The notes beneath the pieces were generated by a model, which was given only the letters and a program-made list of their open reading frames with translations, was not told where the DNA came from and did no database searches. A stretch of DNA of 22,768 bases from Bigelowiella natans CCMP2755 (taxonomy: Eukaryota; Cercozoa; Chlorarachniophyceae). The position numbers and the translations under genes are program-made. Positions 1 through 10,938 of this stretch are shown piece by piece. Where the stretch lies: NCBI GenBank assembly GCA_000320545.1, contig ADNK01003024.1:1-22768 (forward strand), written 5' to 3'. Within the stretch, counting starts at the first letter, position 1, and the number at the start of each line of letters is the position of its first letter.

Positions 1-108
1 ATCGTATCGAGCTTCGAAGATAACTGAACCACATGTAAAGACGAGTTGCCTCATTCATTCGTTCAATCCCTCCTTCATCACACTTTGAAAGATTGGGAAT
101 AATGCCCT

Positions 109-153
109 CCTCCTCCTCCTCCTCCACCTCCTCCCCCTCCTCCCTCTTCAACG
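109..153. repeat. CTC-rich microsatellite
   Basis: Imperfect run of CTC triplets just beyond the 3' end of the coiled-coil gene. It is the only notable feature of the first 194 bases, which otherwise look like 3' flank of that minus-strand gene. Confidence 0.8.
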
Positions 154-194
154 ATAATCCCTATTCATAGGAGGGGGTACATCCATTCTTTCGT

Positions 195-959
195 TCATTC
201 ACAAAGCACCTCCTCTATCCGGCTGTTCTTGGCCCGCATCCGTGCCCCCCAGGTTACGCTGATCCTACGATTGAATTGTTTAGTATGTATTGCAATGGGT
301 TCGGTCATCGTTACCATGACCACGTGTTATACAGTACAAACGGACGGGTACAGGCGAACAGTCCAAGTCTCACACCATTTATATCACACAGATCACGTTA
401 TGACTCACCTCGCAATTTCGGCATCTTTCTCGTTCAGATTTTCAGAAAGCCTGTTAATCTCAATGTCCTGATGAAGAGGAGTATCATGAGAAGAAGGATA
501 TGGGGGGGAGGGGGAGGGGGTGGGTGTATGAAATATCGACTTTCATGTTGCAGGAGCGCTGCAGCGCTGTGATCTGGTCTTCATATTCTCGCATCTGATG
601 ATGATGGTAACAATGATGATCAACAACAGCACGAAGATAATGAAGGAACTCAGCGAAATAACACAAGTCTTCCAGTTCATATATTATCGTCCCTTTCACC
701 TTGCAAGGAGCCGTATCCTCCCATCCCCCCCCCCCCTCCCCTACATCGTCACAACCTTGTTCTCCATTCCGGTATGCTGCGTCTCAATCGCGTTTGACAA
801 CCGCTTCATTTCAGACTCCCTACGCATTCAGTGCATCAATGCCAACAGTATGATATATGCAGCACAGACAACGGGGAAGGAAGGTAGGAGGGAGGGCAGT
901 GAGAGGATAATAGGCAGAAAGACCAAATACCCACCACACATTAAAATCAATATCAATAT

Positions 960-995
<36 letters not shown>

Positions 996-3059
996 TATAT
1001 ATATCAGCAGATGTGTGTTTCACGGAAATTAAAGCAGTATCCGCGGCCGCAGCAGCACCAGCAGCTATACTCTGGCGATATAGCTTTCATCTCCTTATCT
1101 TTTGCTGCAAGCTGTTGCTCCTGGCGGCTCCTACCCGATGTGTGCGCAGCCTTTTTTGTGCATCCGGGAGGAGAAAATCAAGACCGGGGATTACCCAAAG
1201 AAAAATGCACAAGAATATTAAAAGACTCTTGGAGAACGACCACCTCTCTCTGCTCTAGGTTTTGTAGCCTTTGCCGGAATCCATCTCTGAGACCTTTTTT
1301 ATTAATAAGGAGATTGGAAAGAGCAGCTGCTGCAACATGACCTTGTCTTCTCACCTGAGCTGCAAGTATCTTCGACGCGTCCATGTGCTTCTCCCTGGAC
1401 TATATATGAATCGTTAAACAGGTGAGACTTTTTTTTACTACTGCCATCGTGTTTCAAGGAGAGTTCTCATATTAAGACACCAGTAATGCACGCATTTTAT
1501 GCAATAATTTGCGCATAACTCGGGACATAGAAAAATATTTTACCATTAGTGCAACCCTACGACGTTCTTATTATTTCGAGAGAGTAGTAATGACGTAGCG
1601 TTGTCATTCAGTGACTACTACTACTACCTGAGAGCTGAGCAGACTCGTAAGCCTTTCTATGTCGATGTCTTTTTGAGAGATCGTATCTCGTAGATGGTTT
1701 TCCATACTTTCCCGCTCATGTGTGTCACGGCTTCGCACATTTATTAACTCCTGCGGAGATGACCAAGCGAGCACAAGAGACAGGGTGAGGGGAGGGGGAG
1801 GACTTTGGTTAGACACGGAAAACCACATTTCGGAATTGCGCTTGAAAATATGTTCAATAGGTAATGACTGATATGTTACACGATACCTGCACTTTGTTCT
1901 GGAGCCTCGAAATTTCCCCATCTCTGATAGTTAGGGAAAATAGCAGCAGCAGCTCAACGACTCGGCATAGAGTGGACTAGAATTTATTAGTGAGAGCTTA
2001 CTTTCGTCCCAGAAGGTATACCAAGTCCGAGATTCTCTTTGCCTGTGATACTGTCTCAAGGGATGTCATACTTTTACGACTTCCTACCACTACATCGGTC
2101 TGATTTGCAACATCAGTTTGACTCGGCCTCTTGCTTTCGCCGTTCTCTTTCTGTAAAATGTGGGAGGAAGAAGAACCATTTTGGTCATTCCGTTCGCATT
2201 TCTGATCCGTTTCAGAGAGAATTGTCTGATCTATTTCGAAGATACTTTGAAATTAAAGTTACCTTGGTAACATATGCAGGCGTTTTCGGGGAGGATTTGC
2301 TGAGAAAGCTGGGTGGTTTCGGGGAGGCTTCTATGATATCAGAAATCTCGAATTCATTGCTACTTTGCTGATTGAGCATGGTCTCCATCTCCGCCTTTAA
2401 CAGACAAAGAATCATGGAAACGCGTTCTCCAATTTGAAATAAAGCGGCAACATTTGATGAACCTGTATGAAGGAAGCCCTTCGAAGGGGTTCAAGATAAC
2501 TGCTGCCTACAATAATCGCACTCACAGTTAGGGTTAGGGCAGGGAATCATTCATGAGTTGCAATGCAAAAGCTGCTTATAATCTCTGAACCGTCGTTGTC
2601 ATCCTCAAAATGGACCCTGGCCTGCTTTGATCCACTCCCCTGTGGCACACTTGCTGTTAGGCCTGGGGGCGAGCCCTTACGCCTCATCGTGCAATGATAG
2701 GGGAGATCGATGTGAGCGTTAGAAGCAGCTTCAAATTGTTTCCCAACGAACAAAATGGCCTGTATCTGAGCCCTCAATCCAATATTCATCCATGTCGCAA
2801 CTCCAAAACCGTTGGATCCCGATTCTTCTATCGCCTTTGGTAGATCTATCCAACGGTTAGCATGAACTACCGGCTGTCCAAAATTTCAAATCTGTCCTCT
2901 TTTTGGAGGACGAGGTCAGAAAATGTGTTGTCGTAGGTTGAAAACGATAGTAATCACGAATGTTTTCTCTGGCAAATCAGTTGAAGAATTCAAGATTTTC
3001 AGAAAATAAGCAAAGCCGGGAAATGTCGAAGCTAGAGCAAAAAATTGGCACACTACCAT
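195..3059 (-). CDS. Hypothetical coiled-coil protein, 13 exons, 441 aa
   Basis: I do not recognise this family. Minus-strand exons, 5' to 3': 3059-2946, 2873-2591, 2462-2263, 2150-2088, 2042-2002, 1923-1887, 1750-1628, 1399-1244, 1120-1059, 819-756, 594-541, 467-409, 264-195. All phases agree and the total is 1326 nt. The start is the ATG at 3057-3059 and the stop is TGA at 195-197. Residues 1-132 form a mixed, possibly globular N-terminus (KTFVITI, NRWIDLPKAIEES, then a patch ending VHFEDDND). Residues 134-199 end in a Ser/Pro-rich linker (ASPKPPSFLSKSSPKTP). Residues 221-441 are charged, heptad-like helix spread over ten small exons, for example IERLTSLLSSQ and INRLSENLNEKDAEIAR. The intron at 2043-2087 is only 45 nt. 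Weakest joints: the acceptor of the third exon (a variant uses an extra exon near 2500) and the donors at 1058 and 540. A structural cytoskeletal or centrosomal role is only a guess from the coiled coil. Confidence 0.6.
956..1004. repeat. AT dinucleotide microsatellite
   Basis: Run of alternating A and T with a preceding ATCA-type irregular stretch. It lies inside the intron 820-1058 of the coiled-coil gene. Confidence 0.85.
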
Positions 3060-3469
3060 CGGACCACCCGTCACTTCCCCGTCTCAATGCCAGAATGGAC
3101 GAATTTTGTCACAATGCAAATGCTCGCGGCATTTGAAATCGGTGCACATGATGCTATGAATGCAAGGTGCACTGTGTTCATTTGCATGTGGATCATTTGT
3201 GAATGTTCACGTGTTTTGCCATGCTGTCTTCTAGTATTGTTAGTCTAGCTAGCTAGGCAGATGCACAGCACGCACAGCCGGGCATGCACGCGCACTCTAG
3301 TGCTCTTTAGCCGGCCTGCCAGATGCTGCGTCGCATGGCATTGTGCATGTCACAGACGCAGCAATGCAATGCACACATGTATGCTATTAAGCATGTGTGC
3401 GTGTCATTAATGCTCAACATCGGCCAACGTGATAATCATAAAACATTATCATGATCTCACGTCATACGA
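3060..3469. other. Spacer between two minus-strand genes, hairpin-rich
   Basis: No convincing gene. It must contain the promoter of the coiled-coil gene at the left and the 3' end of SF1 at the right. From about 3240 to 3410 it is dense in short palindromes (CTAGCTAG, GCATGC, TGCA) and has a hairpin with 9-bp arms: GCACACATG at 3371-3379 pairs with CATGTGTGC at 3392-3400. A similar texture recurs at about 10960-11560. Confidence 0.5.
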
Positions 3470-3945
3470 CTATCCTGGTGGGGGGGGCGGGGGGTAAGCA
3501 GGGTTTGGTCGGGAAGGTAACGGTGCCGGAGGAGCTCGCTGCTGGTGGTGCGAAGGGAGAGGAGGGGGTGGGCGATGCTGGTGGTGCTGAGGGGGGCCTC
3601 CTTGATGTTGTGGTGGGGGATATTGATGATAGCCGTAGCCTCCCATACCTGGAAAGGATTCAGTTCTATGATGACTCATGGCAGTGATGATGTTACTGAT
3701 CTAACGCTGGTGTAGATTTGAACGAAACGATTCTACAATCGAATTAAACCCGTGAATAGGGATGAAGCAGAAGAAATTCCTTCTGTGCGCAGTGCGTGTA
3801 GCATCTATTGTTATTACCGTAAGGCGGGGGATACGGATACATTGGGGGAGGTGGAAACCCGGGATAAGCCTGATGTAGAATGTTCACCAGACGAAAGAGG
3901 TAGAAGGGTGGGAGGAGGGAGGGAGGAGTGAATCATTATTTTATA

Positions 3946-3980
<35 letters not shown>

Positions 3981-4316
3981 CAAATAACAGTACGGATTAA
4001 TTATCTTTTTGTAATATAAACAATAAGAATTGTCTAGCGATTGTTTTAAATCATTAAATTTACTAACAATAAGTATTGACACCGTACAGTCATCATTAGA
4101 AACAACGATGCTCAATTGATGACAGAAATCCACTTATCGGGCCCCTCCCCTTCCCAATTTCTCTTTCTCTTCCATATGTTTGTTAGTAACGTACCGGCGG
4201 AGGTTGCATATTCTGCATCGGATGGTAGCCGCCTCTTCCAAACCTGTGATGATTTGAAAGATGAAGAATGACGACTGTGATTCTCAAGAGACAGAGTTTA
4301 ATTATCATCGTAGATT

Positions 4317-4360
<44 letters not shown>

Positions 4361-4681
4361 TAGATCCGAATGAAATCATGACGTAATACATACCCAGAGG
4401 GAGGCATGCCGGCGCCGCCCATATGATTTGGGGGTGGGCGAGAAGACGGCATCAAAGGCTGCTGCTGCCGCTGTGGTTGATTTGCAGGATGGTTAGGTGG
4501 AAGTTTGGCTGCTCCTCCCCCGCTCGATCTCCCTGACACATCTGAGTTACGGGCATGCATAATCAGATATAAGTCTCGAGTTGAGTGGGTCTCTAGGGGG
4601 TGAGAGAGACAGACAGACACCCCTTTTATTTACGCATCGTGAATGCATCGCATCATGGTCGTTTTTCATACAAAGCATTAT

Positions 4682-4715
<34 letters not shown>

Positions 4716-5721
4716 GTCATCGCCATTAAGTTATCATGATTATTACCTGCTGCTGAGGCTGGTTTGGCTGGTGCTATTGAACCTGTTGGCTTTGGTGCCG
4801 GAGCTGAAGGGGGAGGCCCCCCTCCTAGCTCAGCCATGAAACTTGCATACTCATCGTTGAGAGCGGGTAGCCGAGTCGCATTCCTGTTGAAGTGAGAGGG
4901 GGGGGGAATGAAAGTACCCCAGCATTAATAATGGCGGACTCTAACTATTTTTTTCGCTTCGAGAGTCGGGATTTTTAGAGACATAATGTAACTTTCATTG
5001 TGATAAAACTCGGACTTCTTCGTCAATATTCTCAAACAGCAAAGAGATAATTTGTGGGGGTTGAACTACGTGATATTAAATTTATAAATATGTATTATAA
5101 TATATATATATAAACACATATGCACATTTTTTATGAATATACCCTTTGTTCGGACAGTCAATAGTGGGGTGTGTGTCCAGGCCGCAGATCGCGCATTTCA
5201 CATCAGCTGCACTCCATGATGATACACGCTTAGGGCACTACACAGTAGCAAACACGTAGCAGAGAAGAAGATACAATGATCAGATGATCATGAGATGGAC
5301 GACAATGACAATCATAATCTCATTTTTACCCACTGAAACGCACATACGTTACTTACTAATGCAGCAACATTAATGTCTGCTCATAGGTTTTATTGAAATA
5401 TCCAAAAAAAGAATGCTACTATTACACTACTACTGCTGCTACCTCTTGAATCTTGTGGCCTTCTTCCCCACAGATGCGACACTTCGGTACCTCTCTGAGC
5501 GTACCGTTGATCAACGCCAGCTCTCGCAACTGCTTGGCTTTATGTACGTTTTGCGTTTCCTAAAGAAGACAAGTAACACTTCTATAAGAAATCGTTCTTC
5601 AATATGTCTATGATATAAAATTCCGGACACTGTGCCCCACGAGAGAAAATTGGTTACTTTGCCATGCAACACGATGAGCTTGTCTATTTCGTCCAAACAC
5701 ATCGATGTATCATGTGTTCGT

Positions 5722-5764
<43 letters not shown>

Positions 5765-6867
5765 CACTTACGTCCATAGGGATCAGAAGTTTGTTAATCA
5801 TCGCCTCGGCCTTAGCAAGTTTTTCCTCATCAGGGGCGATGATATGCACATGTAGCGGCTGGTCTTCGTCGGGCTGTGACCTCCCCTTCTTGCTGGAACC
5901 TTTCCCCCTGATCGATATCTTACAGCCTGTCTCTCGCTCCATACGCTTCTGCGTGTTACCTCGAGGACCAATGATCAACCCAATGAAGTTGTAGTCAGGA
6001 TACTTGTCGACAGGAATGTCGATCTTCTTGATTTTCTTCGCTGGTGCGAACCCAGGAGCGAATGCCTTGAGCGCAGGATTTTCAGCAATGGCCTTTTCCA
6101 GCAGTGTCTGCCTTTCCTCCATCAGCTTGTCCTTGAATCGCTTGTCGCGTGTATTGACTCGCTGATAACATCAATAAGGAAAATAGCAATAGAATCAGGG
6201 AATCGTGACGACAGTTGATGTATTAAAATTATTGACAATTTCGAGTGAATTTTTTCTGGCTGCTTCTACCAATCCCGGCCCTCCTCAATGATATACGATT
6301 GATTATACCTGGCCGTCGGCTGAATAGATCGGAGGCGGGGAAGGCCCCAAATCTGCTGATTCGATGAATGCGGCAGGGTTCATGAGTTTCGTGTTTATTT
6401 GCTCTAGCTTCAACCGAAAAAGATAGATGTCCACTTGCTGCAGTGTAAGATCCTTGGTTGCGAAGGCAGCACCAGGCGGTAATATCATCTGGAATACCAA
6501 CATTGTAGGATAGGCAGAGAGGGGGGAGGAGAAATCAGAGCTGTTGTCAAATATATCACAGCTAATCCTGCATCTCCGAAAACTTGTAGAAGATTGATTC
6601 GTTCTCATAAAAATGTAAAAAAGTGCCATAAATTTCTATATTGAGAATAATGAAACCTTATCCTTATGAGAGCCCCATCTGGACTTCTTGCGGCGCGAAC
6701 CAGGGAGAGCCTCACCCCACCTAGTCTTTTTCTTTCGCCGTCTCCCTCCTGGTATACATAGTAAACGTTCAATTCGATGAAAGGAGAACAACATGTAAGA
6801 GCAAGACAGGACCTTCCGGTTGTTTAGAGTCCGGATTGGTGCTCGGTGTGTTGGCCTCCTGGCTCAT
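3470..6867 (-). CDS. SF1: Splicing factor 1 / branchpoint-binding protein, 11 exons, 494 aa
   Basis: Binds the intron branchpoint sequence and, with U2AF65, marks the 3' splice site in the early spliceosome (nuclear). Minus-strand exons: 6867-6813, 6748-6657, 6488-6309, 6161-5772, 5559-5443, 5237-5143, 4883-4747, 4532-4394, 4243-4195, 3869-3818, 3648-3470; all phases agree (1485 nt). Residues 19-49 carry two U2AF-ligand-like motifs, RRRKKKTRW and RRKKSRW. Residues 50-109 form the SF1 helix-hairpin region ending [10 protein letters not shown]. The KH-QUA2 domain spans about 150-253, with the GPRG loop at 174-177 and [10 protein letters not shown] at its end. Two CCHC zinc knuckles follow: C266, C269, H274, C279 and C293, C296, H301, C306. 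The first is cut by an intron just before its last Cys. Then comes [13 protein letters not shown] and a Pro/Gln/His-rich tail. Two knuckles resemble the plant/algal type rather than the single knuckle of animals. Start: ATG 6865-6867; an upstream extension cannot be excluded. Confidence 0.93.
3949..3979. repeat. AT dinucleotide microsatellite
   Basis: Uninterrupted AT repeat inside the SF1 intron 3870-4194, which is the longest intron of that gene (325 nt). Confidence 0.9.
4319..4355. repeat. GA dinucleotide microsatellite
   Basis: GA run on the plus strand, so a CT (polypyrimidine) run in the sense of SF1. It lies in intron 4244-4393, between donor and acceptor but not at the acceptor. Confidence 0.9.
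4683..4716. repeat. ATC trinucleotide microsatellite
   Basis: Run of ATC triplets in SF1 intron 4533-4746, about 30 nt from the 5' splice site of that intron. Confidence 0.85.
5724..5760. repeat. CT dinucleotide microsatellite
   Basis: CT run on the plus strand, so a GA run in the sense of SF1. It begins about ten bases after the 5' splice site (GTAAGT at 5771-5766) of the intron that follows the KH exon. Confidence 0.9.
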
Positions 6868-7938
6868 CCGCTTGATGATGTTCCCTAAAGAGGGCCGTAC
6901 TTTCTCTCTCGAGACTAATGAAAAATATGAAGCGTAGTGTATGCATTAAGATAATTAATGAATAATTTGAGCAACGCGGCAGTTCGAGCGTGCGTTAAAT
7001 TCGCTCCACATTTCCAAGATGAAAATATTCTCCCCCCTCTTTTGTTTGCTCTAATGCTATACTCAGCTTAAAGTCATAAAAAAGACCCTCGCCCTCAAAG
7101 ATTTCAACTGATAGATTCTAGCTATTTAGCAGGGCTTTGCCCCAAGCGCTGCCTCCCCAACCTGGGCCGCACTCCGAAGAGGATTCAGATGTTCCAGAGG
7201 CTAGGGAGCAACAGAGGGCTGAATAAATATCCTAAATAGAGGGATATTATGGATAATACTGCTCATATTATCCCAAAAATACAGAAAATGCAAGTTAGTG
7301 GCAAAGTCAATACCTCAGTCTATACTCCATGTGCCGTCTCATGTCCGCATTGCAGCTCAATTTCACATATTTTTACTGAAGCCTTTTGTCGTAAGTGTTC
7401 CATACACTCCATTTCTTCAAATCTATCGATTGATCTGCTGACATTCTTTCTTAACATCCATGTAGAATGTTTCATCGTTGAAATTATGCCTGGTCTCGTG
7501 AACATTTCGAACGTTGGGGATGGAACTCCAGCGTACTCCGAATCGCATTTTCTGTCAATTATTTATCCTGGAAACATCTACACTTGGGCTGTCCAAAGTG
7601 GAGGGCATCCGGTAGCGTTACACGGGAGAGGCAGATAGAATATTTAACTGGAGCATGAAGATCATCGAGAATTTTAGATTTTGAGATCCCAATATTGATG
7701 TCGCCATATAACAAAGTACTCGATATAGGATCGATAAGTAGATTAGCGGAATGATTCAAATCTGAAAAGGGCCCCCTCGACCACGATTAGGCTTCGTAAC
7801 ACACGATTCGAGTTTGGAGAACTCATCATAGTACCTGTCATCACATAGCCAAAGGAGAAGTAAGGTTTTCCAATACGTAACACGATATACTGTGACACGG
7901 TGAAGGCAGCTCAGCTATAGAAAAGAGCATTCTTCACC
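6868..7938. other. Divergent spacer between SF1 (-) and TTLL9 (+)
   Basis: About 1.07 kb separating two divergently transcribed genes, so it should hold both promoters. No clear TATA box or other core element was recognised. A GC-rich island at about 7132-7215 stands out in AT-rich surroundings and is open on both strands over short stretches, but I could not build a gene on it. Region 7249-7638 is open in several frames at once; see the separate low-confidence candidate. Confidence 0.5.
7423..7707 (-). CDS. Possible small two-exon gene, 70 aa (doubtful)
   Basis: Candidate only. Exon 7707-7624 starts with ATG and reads a hydrophobic N-terminus (FSMIFMLQLNILSA), exits in phase 0 at a GTGTAA donor, and joins exon 7551-7423 after a 72-nt intron with a CAG acceptor. 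The second exon reads VRNVHETRHNFNDETFYMD and ends at TAG 7423-7425. Intron size and phase fit the neighbours, and the N-terminus could be a signal peptide. Against it: a 129-aa plus-strand frame (7249-7638) and another minus frame ending at 7320 are also open over the same bases, and no family is recognised. Confidence 0.22.
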
Positions 7939-10775
7939 ATGATGAAAGACTGGAAAGATGCAGACCGGGTAAGTGAAATCGTTATGATGCCAGTTTATGC
8001 CCTCGATATTCTCGGTGATGGTCCATCTGACGAGAAAATGTTAGAATGAGTTTAATTATTTCACAGCGGGTTGGAGGTCTACGGAGGAAAACAAGGGCCC
8101 CAGGCCCTATCCGATTCCGAACTACTTTCAGAAACTGTATCCTCGATACTCTCAAGAGGCGGGGGTAGACGTCACATCCCTAGCCAGACGAGGAGCTAAC
8201 GCCAAACCATGCAACCTAATGATTTTTAAAATCTCAGGTGGAAAGAGGTAGAAGATGACAGCGAGTGTGACTTGAACTGGATGGATAGGTGCGTGGCCTT
8301 GAGTTGCAAATTCGCCTTGGCGATGCTTAGCTTTTAATTACTACTACGATTGCCATCTTTAACTTGCGCTTTAGGGATTGGATAAGAGAACGCTTTGATA
8401 GGGTTCATCTAGAGCCATTCCAGAAGGTTAACCATTTCAGGAACCACTACGAACTGACGCGAAAGGTGGTCAAAATTTCATCAAAATTGGGGAGGAGGGT
8501 TTATGATTGATTCCCTATCGTTCTCGTTGGATTTTCTTGTGCAGGATTCTATGGTAAAGAATCTGAAGCGAATGAAACGTCAATTAGAAAAGGAGGGAAA
8601 AGGTTTAATTAACTCAGTTTGTTCACCTGAAGCAAAAACTCATTTGGCGCCGCTCTTCCTTTCTTTGTGTTTCCTTGTCTACTACCCTCCTCACAGTGGA
8701 AGAAGCTGCCCAGTTTGATTTCTTTCCGCAGACATTCGTACTCCCAGGCGAGTACTTGTTGTACGTAGAAGCCTTCAAGAAGCTAGGAGGTATACACGTA
8801 CACAGATGCAAGAGCAATCTTAAGTTTGAAGAAAACGCAGAGAATACTACTAATCTTGAATCTGGTGATGTAAAAGGAGTGTGGATCATGAAACCTGTGG
8901 GAAAATCGCAAGGTAAGGGGATCTTCTTGGTCGACAAACTGTCGCAGACGGCGCAGTGGAAGCATGACAATCGCTTCAACCCTGATGGGCCCCAAGCTGA
9001 AACATACGTGGCGCAACAGTATATTCACAACCCACTCCTTATTGGCGGTAGGAAATTCGATATAAGGTAATTGAGTACGTGTACTTCGTTCATATGCATG
9101 ACCACGACCGCATGGAAATTCTTCTGCACCGATCATAAACTAGGCTCAATATCTGAGCAAGTGTGCACTGCTGCTGTGACATTTTCCATCCATCCGCAGA
9201 TTATACGTTCTGGTAACCAGCTTCAATCCTTTAAAAGTCCACATGTACAGGTGACCCCTTCGATACAGTGGTATGACGTAGCGAGCTCTTCTTGACGGCT
9301 GTTGTGTGCTCTTAGGGACGGTTTTGCGCGGTTCTCCGTTGCTCGATACGATACAAAGAACATTAATAACACGTAAGAAACAAAGCCCCTCTTTCAATTT
9401 CCATTATTCATTTCCACCCTTTTCCTCCATTGAATGCTAATTTGTGCAATGCGATTGTGAAACGAAGGTTTGTCCACGTCACTAATGTTGCGATCCAAAA
9501 GACTGCTGCCGACTATGACGCTGATACAGGCAATTTCGCACTTATACTGCCATCATTGAAGTAACAAATCCGGTAACAACCAAAACTTTCCTGTTGCAGG
9601 GGGCAAGATGTTTCTGCGCCCGTTGAAGCTCTACCTAATATCCAAATTTGGAGCTGAGCGTGTGAACGAGTTGTTCTGTGAGATTCAGGTGACACCTCTC
9701 GCGCAGAAGTGCAATTGCAATGTCTTTCCGCTGATCTCCGCGGTGCATCAAGGCTCTATTTCGCTAACAACCTTGTCTTTCTTCTTTTTCCTTAACCACG
9801 ATTCAGCTTACCATCGTCCGCTCCCTCCAAGCTGTACAAAAGACTATAATAAACGACAAACACTGTTTCGAGTTGTACGGGTAATGATAGGACAGTTTAA
9901 AAATGATGTGAGGATGAGGAGAACCAACACATCGATACATTTGGTACCGTATTAGTGGGGAAATGTGGTCATCATTGAAATTCCTACTGTAGAAACTGAA
10001 GATATGCCTAATGCACAGTTATTGAATTGATACAAGAGATCTATATGTTGCAAGACGACACCCATTCTTTTGTTTGATTGATGTCATACATTTATAATAT
10101 GTACACAGGTATGACGTTATGATCGATGATAACCTTAAAGTTTGGTTGATTGAGGTAACAAAAACAAATTCGAGCTTCTCTCCTAGTCCCTTCCTCGCTT
10201 GCTTGCTTTTAACGCATATGTCATAGGTGAATGCCTTCCCTTCATTGACTGCAAACACGAAGGACGACTACAATTTGAAGTGCGCGATGCTTGATGATAT
10301 GCTCAGGTTAATATGTCCCATGTTCTCTCCCCCCGCTTCTTTCCTTCCTGTAATGATACTGAAATTTTTGTTACACTGCTAGCATAATTGACTTGGAAAA
10401 GCGGCTCAATGGAAACGAGGACCAAGTATAATCACCACAATCTTGTCAACCGAATACGTTGTGAATGATAATGTTGCTATTGCAGGTCGGGAGTTTCGAT
10501 CTGATATATTCTGAAGGATATGTTAAGTTCGATCGAAATTGCGAATATACCTCGTAAATCTTCAACTAATTTGCAGATAGATTGTGAGCCCTGATTATTC
10601 AGAGTTCAATGTACTTAGCAAAATTCTTTGACGTATATATATTTACGTCAGATATCTCGGTTGCACGACAAATAGAACTCGACAATTAGGCAAGTTGTTT
10701 AGGTCTAGGGGGAAAGAGCGTGAATTAGCCGAAAGAAAATTAAAAAAATCTCAAGGAGGTGGCAAGAAAGTATAG
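7939..10775 (+). CDS. TTLL9: TTLL9-type tubulin polyglutamylase, 17 exons, 434 aa
   Basis: ATP-dependent ligase of the tubulin tyrosine ligase-like family that adds glutamate chains to axonemal tubulin; implies a cilium or flagellum. Exons: 7939-7968, 8067-8164, 8238-8288, 8375-8465, 8545-8602, 8697-8789, 8877-9066, 9200-9250, 9316-9372, 9468-9529, 9600-9688, 9807-9880, 10109-10154, 10227-10306, 10383-10425, 10486-10553, 10652-10775; phases agree throughout (1305 nt). The N-terminal region has HFRNHYELTRK and MVKNLKRMKRQLE. The ATP-grasp core has WIMKPVGKSQGKGIFL (143-158), LIGGRKFDIRLYVLV (about 195-209), FVHVTNVAIQK (241-251), KHCFELYGYDVMIDD, and WLIEVNAFPSL (327-337), where E330 and N332 are the expected metal ligands. 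The tail LGCTTNRTRQLGKLFRS matches TTLL9 better than TTLL1. Start: ATG 7939; a second ATG follows at once. One intron (9530-9599) needs a GC donor. Confidence 0.92.
9530..9599 (+). other. Apparent GC-AG intron in TTLL9
   Basis: The exon ending ...GATACAG is followed by GCAATT, and the next exon starts after TTGCAG. Only this junction keeps the frame from the TNVAIQK exon into the GKMFLRPLKLYL exon. The GT dinucleotides available nearby (9561, 9573) give the wrong phase or lie beyond an in-frame stop. Length 70 nt, normal for this gene. Confidence 0.7.
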
Positions 10776-10893
10776 CTGATTGCTACATTATTCTACACGT
10801 AATGTAAATAGATAATAACACACCACATTGCATTAATACCTTGATAAAAGCTACCACAGCAAACTGAAGCACGTCTATCTGTTTTTATTTCTC

Positions 10894-10938
<45 letters not shown>

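Noticed and set aside
2527-2540. Two TTAGGG units
   Set aside because: Only two units, inside an intron of the coiled-coil gene; too short to call an interstitial telomere.
7249-7638. 129-aa plus-strand open frame
   Set aside because: Not listed as a gene. Competing minus-strand frames look equally or more protein-like and no domain is visible; kept as an open question in the findings.
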